A stretch of DNA of 64,000 nucleotides from Erythrocercus mccallii (GCA_013397435.1 VZRG01001067.1:1-64000); one strand, 5' to 3'. Numbered from the stretch's first letter, positions 1 to 15,400 are shown. Numbers and translations: made by a program. The notes: generated by a model from the sequence alone, not told the origin.

Positions 1-1149
1 GATACGCCAGAATGAGAGCTTCCCATCTCCGAAAATAAGGCCAAAGGCTATTAAGTCTATGCAGAAGAATCTGAGCTTCTCTCAGCACGTCTCAGGGATT
101 AGAGAGCTTTCTGCTCCGTGAGGTCCCACCACGTTGGTGTCTCAGCTGTGGCAGAGCGTGGCCTGTCCCCAGAGCCTGGGGCTGCCACGCTCCAGATGCC
201 AGCTCCAACCCCACTGCTGGCTTTGCACTGCCCCTCATGGCCTGCCAGCCCCCACGTGACCATTCCAAGACTCTCAGGTGACCAATTGTCATGGCTTTCC
301 ACTATTTTCTGGCTTTACTTCAGTGATTTTTAAAATTAGCAATGACAAAGATTAAATGAATATCATTACAGACAATACTAAAACAAATTAACAGAGAATA
401 GCTCAAGTGAAAATGGTGCTTTATTACGTTATAAAGTTAATCAAGGAAATAAAACAAATTAGAATGAATTATAATGGAAATTATTTGCCATGTGGGAGGC
501 ATCAGAGCATGATCCCTCTTTCAGTCTGAGCCATTATATGTGCAGAAGGGCTTGCCAACCCCTAATTCTGTCTGCAGTTATGCAAGCTAAGTCAGGATAA
601 ATCAAATCTCCTGCTTTACAGCTTAAGCTGATCAAGATCATCCAAAGATCAGGAAGGAACTCCACCCCTCAGCCATGCCAGGAACTACACAGAGCTAACA
701 GGACATCTTGCATGAGACAGGAAGGCACACACCTCTCTCCAGCACAGGCTGCAGCAGTCTGATCCAGCACAGGAAGCCACGTGGCTGCTACTCTCCTCTA
801 GTATTGGCCTTGCAGCTCAGAAACTGCTTTCCCAATTCCCTAAGCAAGGCACAGCAGGTTTCAGCAAGCAAGAGGTTCAAGGAGCTGTTCAGCAATGATC
901 TGTGTCACTGGCCAGAAAACAAAGCAGGGTTTTCCGGAGAGATCACCACTTGTCTTCTCTTTATAATCACTGCTAGCCCAACACAGTGTCTGCTGGAATC
1001 TCAAAGGAATGAAAAGCTGCTCTCCATCAACACAAAAATACTTTTTTCCCCTCTGCAAAGCTGAATGTTTTTCTGGATGCTTGCTAAGAGCTAAGGAACT
1101 ATATAAGGGGAGAAGTGCAGATGAATGGTATCATGAGAAGGTGCTTCAC

Positions 1150-1345
1150 CCAGATGTGGTGGGGCACTGAACAGACTCTCCAGGGAACTGTCACTGGCCC
1201 CAAGGCTGCCAGAGCTCCAGGAGCATTTGGACAACACTCTCAGGGACAGAGTGGTGTTGTTGGGGTGTCCTGGCCAGAGCAAGGAGTTGACCTGATGACC
1301 CTGATGGGTTTCTTCTAACTCAACCTATTCTGTGATTCTCTGAAT
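1150..1345 (+). mobile_element. CR1 LINE fragment, 3' end
   Basis: It matches the 3' part of avian CR1: an overall match ending in TTCTAACTCAACCTATTCTG followed by TGATTCTCTG, the decayed ATTCTATG tail. The copy is in plus orientation, antisense to ASCC1, and 5'-truncated. Confidence 0.8.
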
Positions 1346-2579
1346 TAATTTGCAGGTGAGGGCAGGACTAGCCTGTGCCAAGGATTAAAACCTCAAATTG
1401 TTTGACCCCCTCTGAGCCTGCTGCTATGCAAAAAGCAAAACAGGTGCTGTGGAAGAGAAGCTTGGCAGTTTCCAGGTGCCATGCAAAGCACAAGGTCTGG
1501 TTCTGGTCAAAACCTCAGCTAACAGATCTCTGTGAAGGACAGTGGAGACATCAGTCCTTTCCTGGGGGGGGTGGGGAGTGCTGTTTTCAGTTTCAAGGCA
1601 AGGTGGATTTGAAGACCTCACTTCTCTCCCCTGCCCAAAGCAGCTCTGCCAGCCCTGATGCACATCAGCACTTTCTGCAGCATTATGCCTAAGTGGGTTC
1701 TCATCACACAGGATACAGCTGGCATGTGAAACAGAGCACGGTGCAAGTACCAACAATTCAAGCTGTCCCCAGAGGCAGACATCACTGTCCAACATCACTG
1801 TCAGTTTAGGCCCTGCTTATGCTCTACAGGATTCCTCTCCCAGCTCCTCAGGCCCCACACTTATTTTCAGATGCAACCAGACTGTGCCTCAGAGAGAGCC
1901 AGAGCTTGGTGACTCAGGAGAAGAGGCCTAGACCTCAGCTCCCAGAGCTGACATTTCAGATGCTCTCTACAACAAAACCCACCGAAGGGCATTTGGGTCA
2001 TCCAGTGTCTGTCTCCATCTCATCTTTTCATGTGCCTCTGCCCTCTTTCTTGCTGTGCTCTGTCTCCTGGCTGATCCCTGCCTTGCTGTGGTTCTCCACC
2101 CACCCCACTGGTTTTTATCTCACCTCTTTCAGGGTAGGACAGACTTCAAAGTGGAAGAGCCAAGAAAAGGAAAAGACTTCAATTCCTATTGCCTCCCAGC
2201 AGTTCTTACATTTTTCATTTTCCCACTCATTTCCTTATCCCACTTCCGATCTCTTACTTCAACACGGCCTCCAAAGTGTGGTTTTAAGTAGGGCCCTCCC
2301 CTGCCATCTCCTCAGCCCTCAGGGAAGGGATATGCCAGAACACATCCCTTCTTCCCTGAGCCAGTCCCTGCTCACAGCCTCCCTCCTCCAGTTGCACTGC
2401 TCCATGCTCCTCTGCTAGCTCCTGCTGTCCTCTAGCAATGGGAACAGGCAACAAAAGGGCAGGGCTGTCAGGCAAAGAGAAAGCTGAGGCTTAGAGACAG
2501 GAGGTAAAGCTCTTTTGGCTACTCCCCTTTCCTGTTTCTGGCAACCAGCAGCACGGAGTTCAACAGCTCTTATGTTAAT

Positions 2580-2710
2580 CTACAATGATTTGGGTTGAAA
2601 GAGGTGTTAAAGGTCATCTGACTTGGGCAGAGACACCTTCCACGAGACCAGGGTGCTCCAAGCCCTTTCCGTGTTTCCTCAGTCTTCCAGAAAGCACCAA
2701 GAGAAAAGAT
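2580..2710 (-). mobile_element. Probable old CR1 LINE fragment
   Basis: TGATTTGGGTTGAAAGAGGT, followed by AAAGGTCATC and a later CTCCAAGCCCTTTCC, resembles the reverse complement of a CR1 3' end with heavy divergence. Confidence 0.5.
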
Positions 2711-3352
2711 GGTGCTGCCACTGGTGACACAGTCCTTGTCAAAAACAAGACGAAGGAGGGTTGTCCAGACACTGCCACATCCTGGGCAGAGCTGTTTGTG
2801 GAGCAGAAACCATCAGCCACAGTGGTGAACAGCACAATCACTCGAGCTGACACTAACCAGGCTTCAAGATTTTGCAGCAGCAGCTCCAAAAGACATTTCA
2901 CACCCAGCGCCCATTCCAGGCTGCTACAGACACACAAACAAACTCTGTAATCAGGTCATGCTCTTCTGAGGACCTTCTGGGCTAACTGGGTTTTAAGAAT
3001 AATTAAGTGCTGCAGAATACACCAGGCTGTCCAGATTAATCTGGATTGCAGGTTGGGAACTAGACAGTAGAGGCCAAATCATCTTGGCTTCTAAGTCATC
3101 TCAGGAGTATCTCCTTGGCCATCTTATCCCCGTGAGAGCCGTGACTCCATTATTCAACCTGACAGACTGCTGCAGAAACAAACGACATCCTTCAGCTGCA
3201 CCACCGGTGACTGATTTAAAGAGCAAACACATCACTGCCTTCAGGAAGCAAGGTGACTGCTGGCCTGAGGACTGCCAGCAGCACCCACCAGCTCCAGAGG
3301 GCTTCCCTGGCACTCCAGGGAGGAATGAAAGACAGGAGCACGGGGAACTCAC

Positions 3353-3472
3353 CTGTCCGAGCCATCCTTCATGTGGACTTTGGCATAAAGGACGTCTGTC
3401 ATGGCAGGGTCATCGTTCATGTACTCCACTCCTGCCACCTCCACAGTCAGGGGCTGGCCTCCAGTGATTTGG
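3353..3472 (-). CDS. ASCC1: ASCC1 exon 7, last coding exon in the window
   Basis: 120 nt encoding QITGGQPLTVEVAGVEYMND and then DPAMTDVLYAKVHMKDGSD. Acceptor GGGTTTTAG, donor CAG/GTGAGT. The next exon of the family, carrying the second HxT motif (HATVMNT in the human protein), was looked for in 1-3352 and not found. Confidence 0.93.
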
Positions 3473-6400
3473 CTAAAACCCAAAAGAAACCCCCAATGTT
3501 AAAAAGCAAAACATCACACCAGCTCTTGGAACGCAACACACAGTGCTCCTCGTGCACATAGCAAATATTTGGGTTTACAATGGGAATGAGATTAGATACT
3601 CTTTTGGCCGTAGTGAGACACAAATTTGATGTTAAGTGGGACTTAAACGTTATACAGAGCCCATGGGGCAGTGAACTCCACTGAGGAGTTCTTTTCTGAC
3701 CCCAGTTTTTCAGCTTGTTTGCACTGAAAAAACCCAAACTCAAAAAGTCTCCCTAATTCCTAAAACTCAAAAGGCTATGGCTGCTATTGCCTTATCACCC
3801 CAAGTGATAAAAGAATTTAAATTCATACATTTGGTGTTTCACATACATATTAAGTCAACTTGTCAGTGCTCACAGGCCACCTCATCATGGAGATCTCCAT
3901 CCACGTATCAGAAAATCCACCAAAAGTAAATGGCTCAAGCTCTCATTCCAGAGAGGCTCCTGCCTCCCTGTGAAAAGACCAACCACAAACCTCCAGCTCT
4001 CTGATTTTTGCTGGCAAAGGTACTTGATACAGAACACAGCTCTGAGTGCAACATCCAGCCAATAAATAGAGCTGGTTTAAAATCAGCTCCAGCTCTTCAT
4101 GCAGGATACAATGTGCACTCCCACACCTGCAAACGCTCTGTAGAGCGTATCTGCTTCCCAACATGCTGCCTCCTTTCCCAGCAGAGTATCCTGGGGAGGC
4201 TGGCGCCACAGCCAGAGCTCCCTGTGAGTAAGTGATGCCTCCTTTAACACCCAGGGCTCCTGGAAAGAACAGGGAGGGTCTGGGCAGGCAGATGTAACCA
4301 ACAGCAGTTAACAAGGTGAGTGTGACTTTGCTCTAACCTTACTCACTTGTGTTCAGCTTTTGAGGTTCTCAGCAAAGATTCCCACGTGAAATAAGCAGAG
4401 CTTGATTTCCCTTCCCAGTATAGTTACTGGGAGGGAAACAGAACAAATGTACTATTATGGACATCACACTAACAGCACTAAAGGTCACGTTTCTAAAAAG
4501 GGTCAAAAAGGTCACAGCTACCTTCACAGGGCACTGCCTGCATTTTAGAAAAGGAAATGAAAGCTAATGAAGGTTTATGTAGGTGGAAGGGAGCCTAATT
4601 AATTTTCCAAGTGTATTTACTTGGGTGTTGAAGGGGAAATAAACTAAAGGTTACCTTCAAGTGTTGATTCCCCCTTCACTATAGGAAATAGGGAGCAATG
4701 ATTTTCTCGGCATCAGTTCAATCCACTTATGAGGGAGCTGGCACTTTCCAAATATTGCATTCAGAGCCTCCCCCTGGAAACACTTGCATTTCTGTTCAAC
4801 AGCTGAACTGGAGCCATCCTTTTAAAGGCAGAGGCATGAATTCTGGCCATGCATTAATTCCCACAGATACTAGCTGGCACAGCGTGGCCAATTCTTCAGG
4901 CATCGAGGCAGCAAATAAATGAATTTGAAGGATCCGTGCTCTGTGTGCAAAGGCTTTGCAGAAATAAATAAATAAACCACTCCCTCAGGCCATCTTCAAT
5001 TACTAAGCTGACCAGAGATAAGCTAATTACGGTGCCACTGGACCACATTTGCAGCTAAAGCCCCAACATTTGCAGCTCGGTGTTAACAGGCAGCACAGAC
5101 CGTTTCAGGCTGATTACTCACAAGGCTCCTGATGGCTTCCCTGCACACAGCTCCCCTCGTCCAGGAATGCGTGTCAAGGACACCTCAGCATCTGCTCTTG
5201 GGCAGGAGGGAAGTGCCAGAGCCACTGCAGGCAGTGTGCAAAGGTAAGGGAGCTCAGCCCTCCCTCTGCAGCAGGCAGGGGACAGCAGCAAAAATTGCTC
5301 ACACACAAAGAACGGGGACGCACGTGAGGAAAGGAAGTGAGCAGAGCAGGTTTTCAGGGAACGCTGAGGATCTGAGCTGAGCTATAGATGCTGTAAGGCT
5401 CGCTGTAGCTGCTCAGTGATTTCTACTGCCCCACTTGAAACATTTCAGCCTTTTTCTAAATTTCTAGAGTTGAGAGAGACTACCAAGCTGCTTGTGTCTT
5501 TGCTGTTCCTTGACAAGACAGAATGCTGCTTTCCCCTCTCTCGAGGCCTTGGTGATGACATCCCTTTCCCAACACTTACTCCACAAAGTCCTCTTTGCAT
5601 CGCTGCAGGAGGTCACACGCTTTCTGGATCTCTTGCTCGTTCAGGAGCACCAGCGTCCCGAGAGTCAGGTGAAGCTTTGCAGGGTTCTGGAACAGGCTGC
5701 TGCTGACCCCGTGATCCTACAAATCAATCCACACACAGAGGTGTCTTACCTCATCCACACATCCCCTGCTCCATCACAGGGATAAATACTACAGGAAACA
5801 GGTACCAAGTCACTGGCATCAATCCTTTTATCTCTGATCGGGTTGGTAACAACTCCAAGTTGAAAATTTCTCAGGCTTTGTGAGGAAGCAAGCTCAGCCT
5901 GGCAGGTGAGGCGCAGTCCCACCACAACTCCTTGCCTGCTTTTCCATCAGAGCTGCTGAACAGCAGCCTGGAATATCATTACAGCAGGCTGTAACTCGGG
6001 ACCCAGGACCTGCAACACTGACTCGTATGAGGGTTTTTTTGGGAGGGGACTTCCACAGCTGTCGATGCAGCATCTGCTACCAGCAATGAACTCAACACAA
6101 GCCAGCTCAGATTTAAAACTTAAGTCCATTTCTTGTGCAATAAAGCTGAGACCAGCTGTAGTGACAAGCTCTAAATGATCTCTAAATCCTGTCTAAACAC
6201 AGGTTGCACCTCACAACAGAAGCACAGCTAACACCAGCTCTGATAATTATATTTTTCTTCTTCCCATATGCCCTATAGTTTGCCGAGAAGAATTAAGTTT
6301 AAATTCCCTTTATAAGAAGTGTTGTTGCTGGGGAGGAACTGTCCCCAGGTGGAGCAGTGGTTGCATCCAGCTTTAAGAAACGTGCTATTCTGTTCTAGGA

Positions 6401-9400
6401 TGCTTATAAAAGTACCTCAGGGATGGTTAACATACTCATATTAAAACAATTATTTCCACTTAGTGGCCACTTCCCATCAACGCATTAAATAACCTCCAAT
6501 TTTAACTCCAGAAGAAGCCAACCTGCCAGGCCATGGAAGCCTTTCTGCATGTGAAAAGAGTGCACCAGCTGAGAACAATAGCTTTGAAGTGTCTACTGTG
6601 CTCCAGAGTTTGAAATAAAACCTTTCAGACGTTTAAATGCTGCCCGTGTCTCAGCCCGTCAAGAGTTTCATGCCCCACATCTCGCTCAGCATTTTTCATG
6701 CCTAATGACCACATGCAGATCCTTCTTTACAGCACAGCTTATGGGCTGGACTAGGGACAAGGCAGGCTGAAAAACAGAGGCCAGGGGCTTGCTCCAGCAG
6801 CCACAGCCTGGCAAAAACCAGCGATGGCCAAATCTCAGTTCTCCCTACCTTCCCCTCCCTGCAGTAAAAGCTTTGTGGTTTCCTTTAATTCATGCTGCTG
6901 TTCACATGCATGACAGGACATGATTCCTCTCTGTTAGCCTTTCTTCTTCAGCGGTATCCACAGTCAGAGAATATTTGGCCCATCACAAAACAACAGCTTG
7001 GGTAACAGGAACTGGGAGAAAGTTTGATTTAACCTTGCCAGGGACAACCAGCCGAGGTCACTCCCACAGAGTGCACAGATGAGCTGCAGTAACATAGCTG
7101 TTTGCAGGTCAGAAAGCCGAAGCCCTGCCCTCATTTTCTGCCCCACCACGATCTGTGCTGTAAACATGACCCTGCTCCAAAAGCAGCTTTTTCCCCTCAG
7201 GTTTTCAACACCTGAGTGTGGGCTGAGAGTTGACAAACGATGGCACGTCACATCCACGAGCCACTCTACTGCTGCTGGGGAGTTTAGCAGGGAAGAGCAG
7301 TACACAGCGAGCAGGCCAAGACCTAGATAATCCTCCTGGTTTACTCCCTAGTATTTCAGGCAGCTCCTCAAAACCCTGCTTACACTCCCTACTCTTTCAC
7401 AGGCCGGCAGATCCCACTTCTCCCACACATAAAATAGATGCTGCGTCAGAGGTGGCTCTCCCTGGAACAGCAATGTTCCTGCGGGTGTCTCAGCAGCCCT
7501 TCCTGGCTGGATACTGCTCACCAGGATGCAGAAAGGCTGGAACTCAATTATTCTAATCTCAGATCACGATGTGTGATCAGCAATCACTGCGTCACCTCAG
7601 GGGAACCTGCCCTACTGTCTCTCCAAAAATTTACTGTTCAAACCTGGGCTCTTTAAGATGTATTGAGAGACAGGAAGAATAATCCCTTTATGCACTATCC
7701 ATATGTGATGATTGTCCTTTTTAGCTTAAGTCTCTCTCTAACACTGCCCTGTCACGGTCAAAAAAACCTAACTCATTTCCAGTCGGTCATTTTTTCTCCC
7801 TTCTGCTACCATGGACTCCTACCTCTGCTCTCCTTCTTTAGAAGGAACACAAGAAACTGTTTTATCTGGGGTCTCCAACTCTTTGCAAAGCCCAAGCACG
7901 TTGTCCCTCCAAATGTGAGACCCTGTAGCAGGGAAACCATAAACCACAACACACTTCAGCCCTTCTACACGACAATGAGCTCCTTAGCTCTTCTGCCCTG
8001 GCTGTGTCCTCTCTACTGTTTTGGGAGCTCCCAATGTTTGCAGACAGCTTTATGGTTTTTTGGCTTTCTTTTTCCTTAAGAACAGGATACTGCATGCCAG
8101 CTATATGCCCTCTGCCATCCTGATCCACAAACAAAGGAGTGAGCCAGGAAAACAGCATTTCCACAGGATTGACTGAAGAGCTACAGGCTCAAAAAACCCT
8201 CCCACTTTCTGTCCCTTCCACTCTGAGATACAATACCTCGTTAGCAATGTTTGATATTTACAGGTTGCCATATATTACGGCAATCATCTTTCTTTTCCCT
8301 GCTACATTTGCAGCCTGCTCAGCCTGCAAACGCTGTGTTTGCACTGCTCTCAAAGACCCAACTGTGATTTTTCACAGCATCGTTACTGCAAAGTCTCTTC
8401 CCTTTTCCACCTGCATACTCTGACAGCCGTCTCAGTTCTTCTCACTCTGACACCTACGTGACTGTGAGAGGAGACTTCCAAGGTCATCCAGTTGTCCAGA
8501 CCTCCCACTGCACCACATTAGTGATGAGCCTGTCCAGGTGAGCCACCTCCCCATATTTAGATTAATTTAACCTCAAAGAACCTCCCCTCAGCCCTGCTTC
8601 ATTTGCCTGGCATCCCTGACTGTACAGCATGAACAACACCTGAAGTGTTCTGTATTTCAGCACAAGGTTTGTCTTCTAAAAGCTTTTAAAGACACACACA
8701 CAAAAAACTTAGAAAGCATATACCCACCAACATAATGCTATAAAATATAAATGAATGGTTGTCATGGAAACTGCTTCAGAGAGAAACAGAGTCCCTCACA
8801 AATGCTCAATGGCCAGAAGAGATCCTCACACACACAACATACACACAAACCTGCTCCTTTCCCTTCCTTATCATTATTACCCCTCATTCAAAGGTTGAAG
8901 TTACCCAATTCTGCAATGTTTTGCACCAGGCTGATAAACGCCCCACTTCTGCCACTGAAACCTATTCAGATTTCCTCAAGTATTCCGAGAAATCCCATTG
9001 CTTTGGACAAATCTATAAGCTCTTTTATTGCTCTGCGAGGAACAGTTTTGAATTACTGTTTTTCATTACTGATGTGCTTTCTAGCAGACCCTGCTGTGAG
9101 ATAAAGTGGTATTAGAGTGGCATTACTGGCTGGAGGAGTGATTGAGAGACGCACGGGGCTGCACTGTACTCCTCCAACTAACAGGAAGCAATAAATACAT
9201 CTAGAAACCCTTTTGCTAATACCAGGAGAAGGAAGGGCAGAAAAATAAAGCACTATATATTTCTAGGCTACACATATGCAACCCCTTGAATACCTGTCAC
9301 TAACTGAGTGCTACATTTCAAACTGAAAATTGAAACTCTAGAGCTGACATAAGCGATGCCAGGAACATTTCAGGCCCTAACGGGACTTGGAGCTGCCCAG

Positions 9401-12400
9401 ACACAGAACAAAAACTGCAGGACAGACAGAAGGTCAGGCAGGAGGAGGAAGGATGAACATGGCCAGTACCTGGTCTTAGCACTTCTCTGACCAAGGCTGG
9501 ATTGCTGCAGTTTTCTGAGACAAGAGCATGTGAAGGTTTGCAGATGTTCACAGGCAGCTCTTTCCAAATGTGCCTGACAATACCTGGGGAATGCACAAAG
9601 TCTGTGAACACCTTTTTAAGAGGATGGTAGACAACCCCGCCTCCACCCAGAGAGGCAAACTGACATTTAAGAGTGAGCATGAGAGAAACAATGTGACAGA
9701 CAAGATCAGGAGGGTTTTGGAGAGCAAGTACAATCACTGGTGGAGGCTGGGCCAAAGGAGGGCTGCAGAGATGCAACCCACCCAGAAGGCAGGAGAAATG
9801 AGTGCTCTGCAGGGAGAAGAGCTGCTCCTGTGTGAGTCTGTTGTGCTGCAGGATTAAAAACACTGGAGGAGAGCACAAACAACAGCACTGCCTGCAAAGA
9901 TGGCTAAAACACGTATCTTAGAAATGTGACACTGAAAGGACTTAGGTCCTTAGAAGACTCATCCAACACCAGGGCAGCCTGGAAGCCAGAAGCCAGCAAG
10001 TGGTATGGGACAGACTGTGGTTACTGCAGCAGGCAAGGCCACAGGGAGAGACAACAGAGATCCACAGCACCTGCTGGCAGATAGCTAGAGGAGGAAGAGG
10101 AGGAGAAGGATCAAATACACAGAGTCCAGGATGCCAAGTCTTCAGGCAGAACAGGAGCAGATCTCCAGGAAGGCCAAGTGAAAGGACTGTAGCATCCATC
10201 AGCACAGGTAGAAAGGGATAAAGGGCAAGAGAAACCCCACGTTGAAAGCAGCAGCCTCAAACCACAGCCAGTGGCACAAGCAGCCTCTACAGAGCCCTGT
10301 GCAGGTCAGCAGCCCCTCAAAGAGCTGCTTCTCTCACCGTACCTTTGGTGCGTCCCACACAAGGACTGAACGAGAAACCAACAGAGGGAGCCAGGCCATC
10401 ACTGATGCCAGCCCCACGTCCCAACTCTCTGTCCAGCCAACACCTTCCCAGGCTAATGTTTCCATCCCCCTGCCTGCAGGGCATTCCTTTAATCAAGGCG
10501 AGCTTTAATAAAGGTAGTGCTGCTGGCTAATGAGGAGAGATTGTCCTCCTAGCATGAGAGAAAGGTTCTCCTGTCATTGCACTGGCTAATCCCTGGATCT
10601 GTTGGCCAATTTCAGTTGTATTTCATGTCAGGTGATAGAAACCTCCTAAGATGTCACGGAATTAAGCAGCTGGGGGGAGAACAGGGACTTAAATCCTGAC
10701 TGCCAGGAAAGACAAGACTGCAAAGACAGCTTGGATTTGCTCTTGGAGATGAAACAACTGACATGCAAAGGACCATGAGAACCTGAGCAAGAACTCCTAT
10801 CTCCCCAGAAATCAGATAATTCACACCCATGGCATGAAGACACAGGAAACTAAACTTCTTAAGCTGCGCTATCTGCAAGATTGTATTTTCCCCTTAGCAA
10901 GGCACATGATGGACATGAAAGTGAAGAGTAACAGCCCAGAGAGCCCTGCAGCACGTCTGCAATGCAACCTGCAGCAGCCACAGAGACACCTCTCTCCTGC
11001 CTAGAGATATCCTCCAGCACACACAGAGGACATGGCAATTTAATAACACCATTCCCCCCTCTCAGCCCAGCCCTGTGCACTGACACACCACTTCTGTCAG
11101 ACCAGAAGTACACTAAAATAAACCAGGGAATGCACAGCTTTCCCTTCATTTTCTTCCTCATTTCCCTGTGCCTATTTCCTGCTCCTCCCAACACAAGATC
11201 TGAAGGCAAGTGGGAGTGCTGTCAGCACAAAGTCTCCTGAGGAAGAAGGGAAGTGATGAGATTTGCAGGATGGCATGTGCTACCACGTCATTTCTCGCTC
11301 AGCTCTGACAATGACACCCAACTTCCTTCACTGTCAGGAGCCAAAAGAAAAGTGAAACAGAAGCAACAGCAAATTTGTGAATTCCTACATGGTTTCATGG
11401 TTATGTAAAAATCATATAAAATGTAGACAGGTCCACTACATTATTTAGTGACTTTCCTATTAAAAACAAAAACCTCAACCCTCTTTTGAAACTTAGACAT
11501 CCTCCCATCTAGCAAAATCTCTACTACCAAATCACTACGTAAACCATCCCACTTTTCAGAAAATTTCACAACAGCACTCAACAAATTCACAGCAGATCCA
11601 CCAACTTAAGTAAAAGGCTTGTTGAAAACGGATTCCTAGGAGACAGATTAGAATAAGGCATTTTCAAGGAAAATGCCAAAGAGCTCTCTCAATAAATGAA
11701 ACAGCACTCTGCAGTCTAATCCTCATGTGGATCCCTACCTTTGAACACTTCTCCAGCACCTGCTCTTTGAACTGCAGGAACTTCTCTTGGATGGCAGGCT
11801 GGTTGAGAGCGAAGGACAGGAAGTGTGTGAAGGGCTGTTTCTTGCGGAAGCTGTCCAGGAGCACATCAATCCGCGTCCGGGCAGAGACGACGCCGCTCCG
11901 GTGCTGCCCCGTGATCACTGCAGGGAAACACAGCAACACCTTTCTGCTTTCCTGAAGCTCTCTGCTCTTAGTCCCAGCCTCTCGAGGAAGCAGCAGGAAT
12001 CAAAACTCCCAACCATGCACTGAAAAACCTGCCAGACTCCCAGCTTGACTTAAAGTGCCTGACACAGCTCTGCTTTCCTCAGCAAAGACAGGATGATGCC
12101 ATCAAAAGCATCCCTCTGCTGTCTGTCCAGAAAGTCAGCTCTGAGGGCCTAAAAAACAGTAACTGAGAGCCTATCAATTCAAGGGCCCTTCAGATTTCTA
12201 AAGCATTATTTCAAGTTTTCATACAGGCTGTCAGAGTGAAAATGCCAAAGAAATCTATCAAGGATCAAGACAGTCCGTGTCATTTGTGGGTACACTTCAA
12301 GGCACCAAACAGAGAACACCTCCGCTTGAAAGGAAAGAACAGCAAGAAGCAGAATTTCCTTGGCTTCCTATTATTCCACGTTTTCAACATCTCTCAACCT

Positions 12401-15400
12401 GCCTAACAATCCTTGACAGCTCTCAGGAAGAAGTCAAGACCCGCTCCTTGAGAAGCGCCACCACGTTCCTGTGCAGCATTACAGTGGGATCCTCCCAGCA
12501 CTTCCTCCTCATGGCTCTGTCACAAACATCCCTGCACACTGTGCCAGTAATCTCTGGAGCATGCCCTAAGGAACCTTCCAAATACGCACTCTGGCAGAAC
12601 CCACATGGGTCAGCCCTAATGAGCAAGGTCTCCTTTCTTTTTAAATCCCTGGAAGTGATGAGAGGGAACATATGGTACAAGAAGCTCTGCTCTCACTGCT
12701 GGGACCTAGTGACAGCACATTCCTGAGAGAAAGTCAGGAACGTCATCTCAATCCTTCTCATATTAAAGCATGTGCAGATGTTTATTTTGCACACAGATAA
12801 ACAAGGTATTTCTCTGAATGCTTATTTCTGTTTCTTATTGATGGAGTACTATTTTAAAAGCAAAACTAAAAAAAAAAAAAATACAACAGATTGAGGACCC
12901 AAGTTCTCAAGCCAGTCATTTAAGGCCCAGAAGTGACTTTCTCTGAAAAAAACCCCTGACATTGTTTTATAAGGATTTATAGACAATAAAAATAAACTCA
13001 GGAGAAAAGTGAAGTGACTTTCCCAGGGCCAAAAAGTGAGTTAGTGCTGTGTTAGAAGCAGGAATTAAAGGGAAAACACCCCCTGTGCCCCCTCCCTGCT
13101 TAAACTGTGCTTGTGCAAGAGCAGATAAAAGTACAGCCATTTTATGTGTATTCTACTCACCAATTTGTCCTTCCACTCCAGGCTTGGGAATGCTGATGGA
13201 GGTTCGAGTCTCTGTTTCTAGCCTCTTCTTGGTTTCCCCTTTCTTCCCAATAATGTACCTGGAGGCAGAAAGTGCAAGAGTTTCCCTCACACAGTGACAC
13301 TGAGCCACTCTCCTTCACGTGTGTCCAGACCCGGATCCTCCGTGCTGGAGGGATGCACACATCCAGCTCCATGTGCAGGACCACATCCAGGCACAGAGGT
13401 GATTCCCAGGACATCACACGTGTCCAGCCTGGGACAATGTTGAGCTACGGCTCACAACTGGTCTAAATTAAACTAAGTTGGTAGGTCCACAACAGCTCTA
13501 TCCACTACATCCTGCCACAGCCTCTCCATTAGCTGGGTTCTCTCTTTTCCCATTATCCCAGCTGAGGAAGAAATAAGGGCTCTTTTCCTTCTTTTTGCTT
13601 TGCTCAAGGTAGTCATTTGCCAGCATCTAAATAAACTATGGACCACTTTTCTTTCTCTATATTTCAGCAAACTATTCAACTAATAAAACCGTCAAAAAAA
13701 AAAACCAGATAAAACTTTGAACACTACAGGTTCCCCAGTAAACAAGGGACTGGAGTCAATAGCCAATTCCAGTCATGTGTGCTCTCTCTAAAAGCTTCCA
13801 AAAACTCCCCCTGGCAGGCTGCTCCCTCCAGTTCTCCCTCCCCTGCCTTCTCCCACCCTCCCTGATGCTTTTATGTTCAAGGGAAGAGATGCTCAAAGAC
13901 TCTCCTGCCAGCCAGCAAGCACCACCTGCTGTCCCTACCACGGGGGCAGTGAGGAATCAAGCGAGGCCCAACTGCACTAGAAAGGCATTGCCAATTTCCC
14001 CTTCCCCAACACTCAAACCCAGAGCACAGAGCACATTCCAGAGACCCAGCGCTCACCCGAGCCTCAAAAAATAAATATTCCGTGCTCGACTTCTTCCCCA
14101 GCTGGAGGCAAATCAAATAAACCAAAGCACACAGGCTCACTTGTATAAGGGGCTGGGAACCTCCACCTGGCACTGGAAGCCTCGCTCAGTCTCCTCCACC
14201 ACAAAGGCATCGCCGGGTTCGTCCGCGCAGTCACCGGGGCCTACCGGGAAAACCACATCAGACCCTGCACAATCACTGCAAAGTCTGGCAGTGTTTTATG
14301 CAGGACAACAGAGTCTCCTCTCAGCCTTCTTTCAAGGTTAAATGAAGGAAGGAATGGGCTCCTCTCCACTGTGGATAACTGTTTTTTATTTATCACCTCA
14401 CTACCAGCTCCGGAACACATAATGACTGCTTCTAAATCCAGCCGGCTGGGAGGCACAGGAAGCAGGTAGTTATAGCCCATGTTTTTTTCTCAGCTGGAGT
14501 TTGTGCAATTCCCACACAGCAGGAATGGTCTCTTCTGGCAGCCAATTCAGAAATTTAAGGTTGCAAGAGAACAGATAAGAGGTGGGGATAGTTTTGGTCC
14601 GAGGGCTCAAACCAGTGATTTAGGAACAGCCTCAGAGGAACAGATGCACCTTTCATCCGCAGGCTGTTTGGTTGTGCACGGGTCACACAGAACATCCTGA
14701 AAGAAGCCGTGCTTCCTATCCCCTTTCCAACACAAACAGGGATGAGTTTGGAAGGAAAGCACCTTGTTAAAGCTTAGTGCAATTCACTGAAAGGCAAGGT
14801 GGGAGAAGAAACAGGACACGACTGCCACATTCCCATCTGAAAAGTAACACTGGAGCTTTTCTGTGCCCACAACAACTCACACACAGCTACAGCAAACATA
14901 CAGGCAGAAAGACAAAGTGAAACACACCAGGACAGGAAGAATTTTGTCCTTAACACAGGTAACAACTTCCAAAAGCTGCACTGTAGGAGGCCAGTTTTTA
15001 AAGGCAAAAACAATTCAAGGACAGAACGTCTTTAGCAAGCAGCTTCCATATCCACCATATCTGCAAATAATGATGGTAAGGAAAAGAAAGAAACCTGGGA
15101 AAAACAGACCTACAGAGCTAATTTGGTTTTCCCTTTTCCTGAAGATGTTCCACAGTCAGCAAGCAAACTGAACAGTCAGCAGCACAGTCAGCCAATCCAC
15201 TCGGGATAACTGGGATTGCTTCCACTTTGGGCAGCAGGATCATTCAGGGACCAACGCAAAGCCTTTTTCTCCCTCTTGAACCCCTCAATCTGCCACATGG
15301 GCAGGTCTCTGTGCTCACAAGGCATCAGAGATGACACTGAGAGCACCCTAGGTCCCGTGGGTTGATGTTTACACCTCCTGAGCATCACTCCTTACCTGCA

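Larger units (their letters stand above)
1..3352 (-). other. ASCC1 intronic sequence
   Basis: This stretch lies between ASCC1 exon 7 and the next exon outside the window. It holds one clear CR1 fragment (about 1150-1345) and one probable old one (about 2580-2710). No coding exon or RNA gene was recognised. Confidence 0.6.
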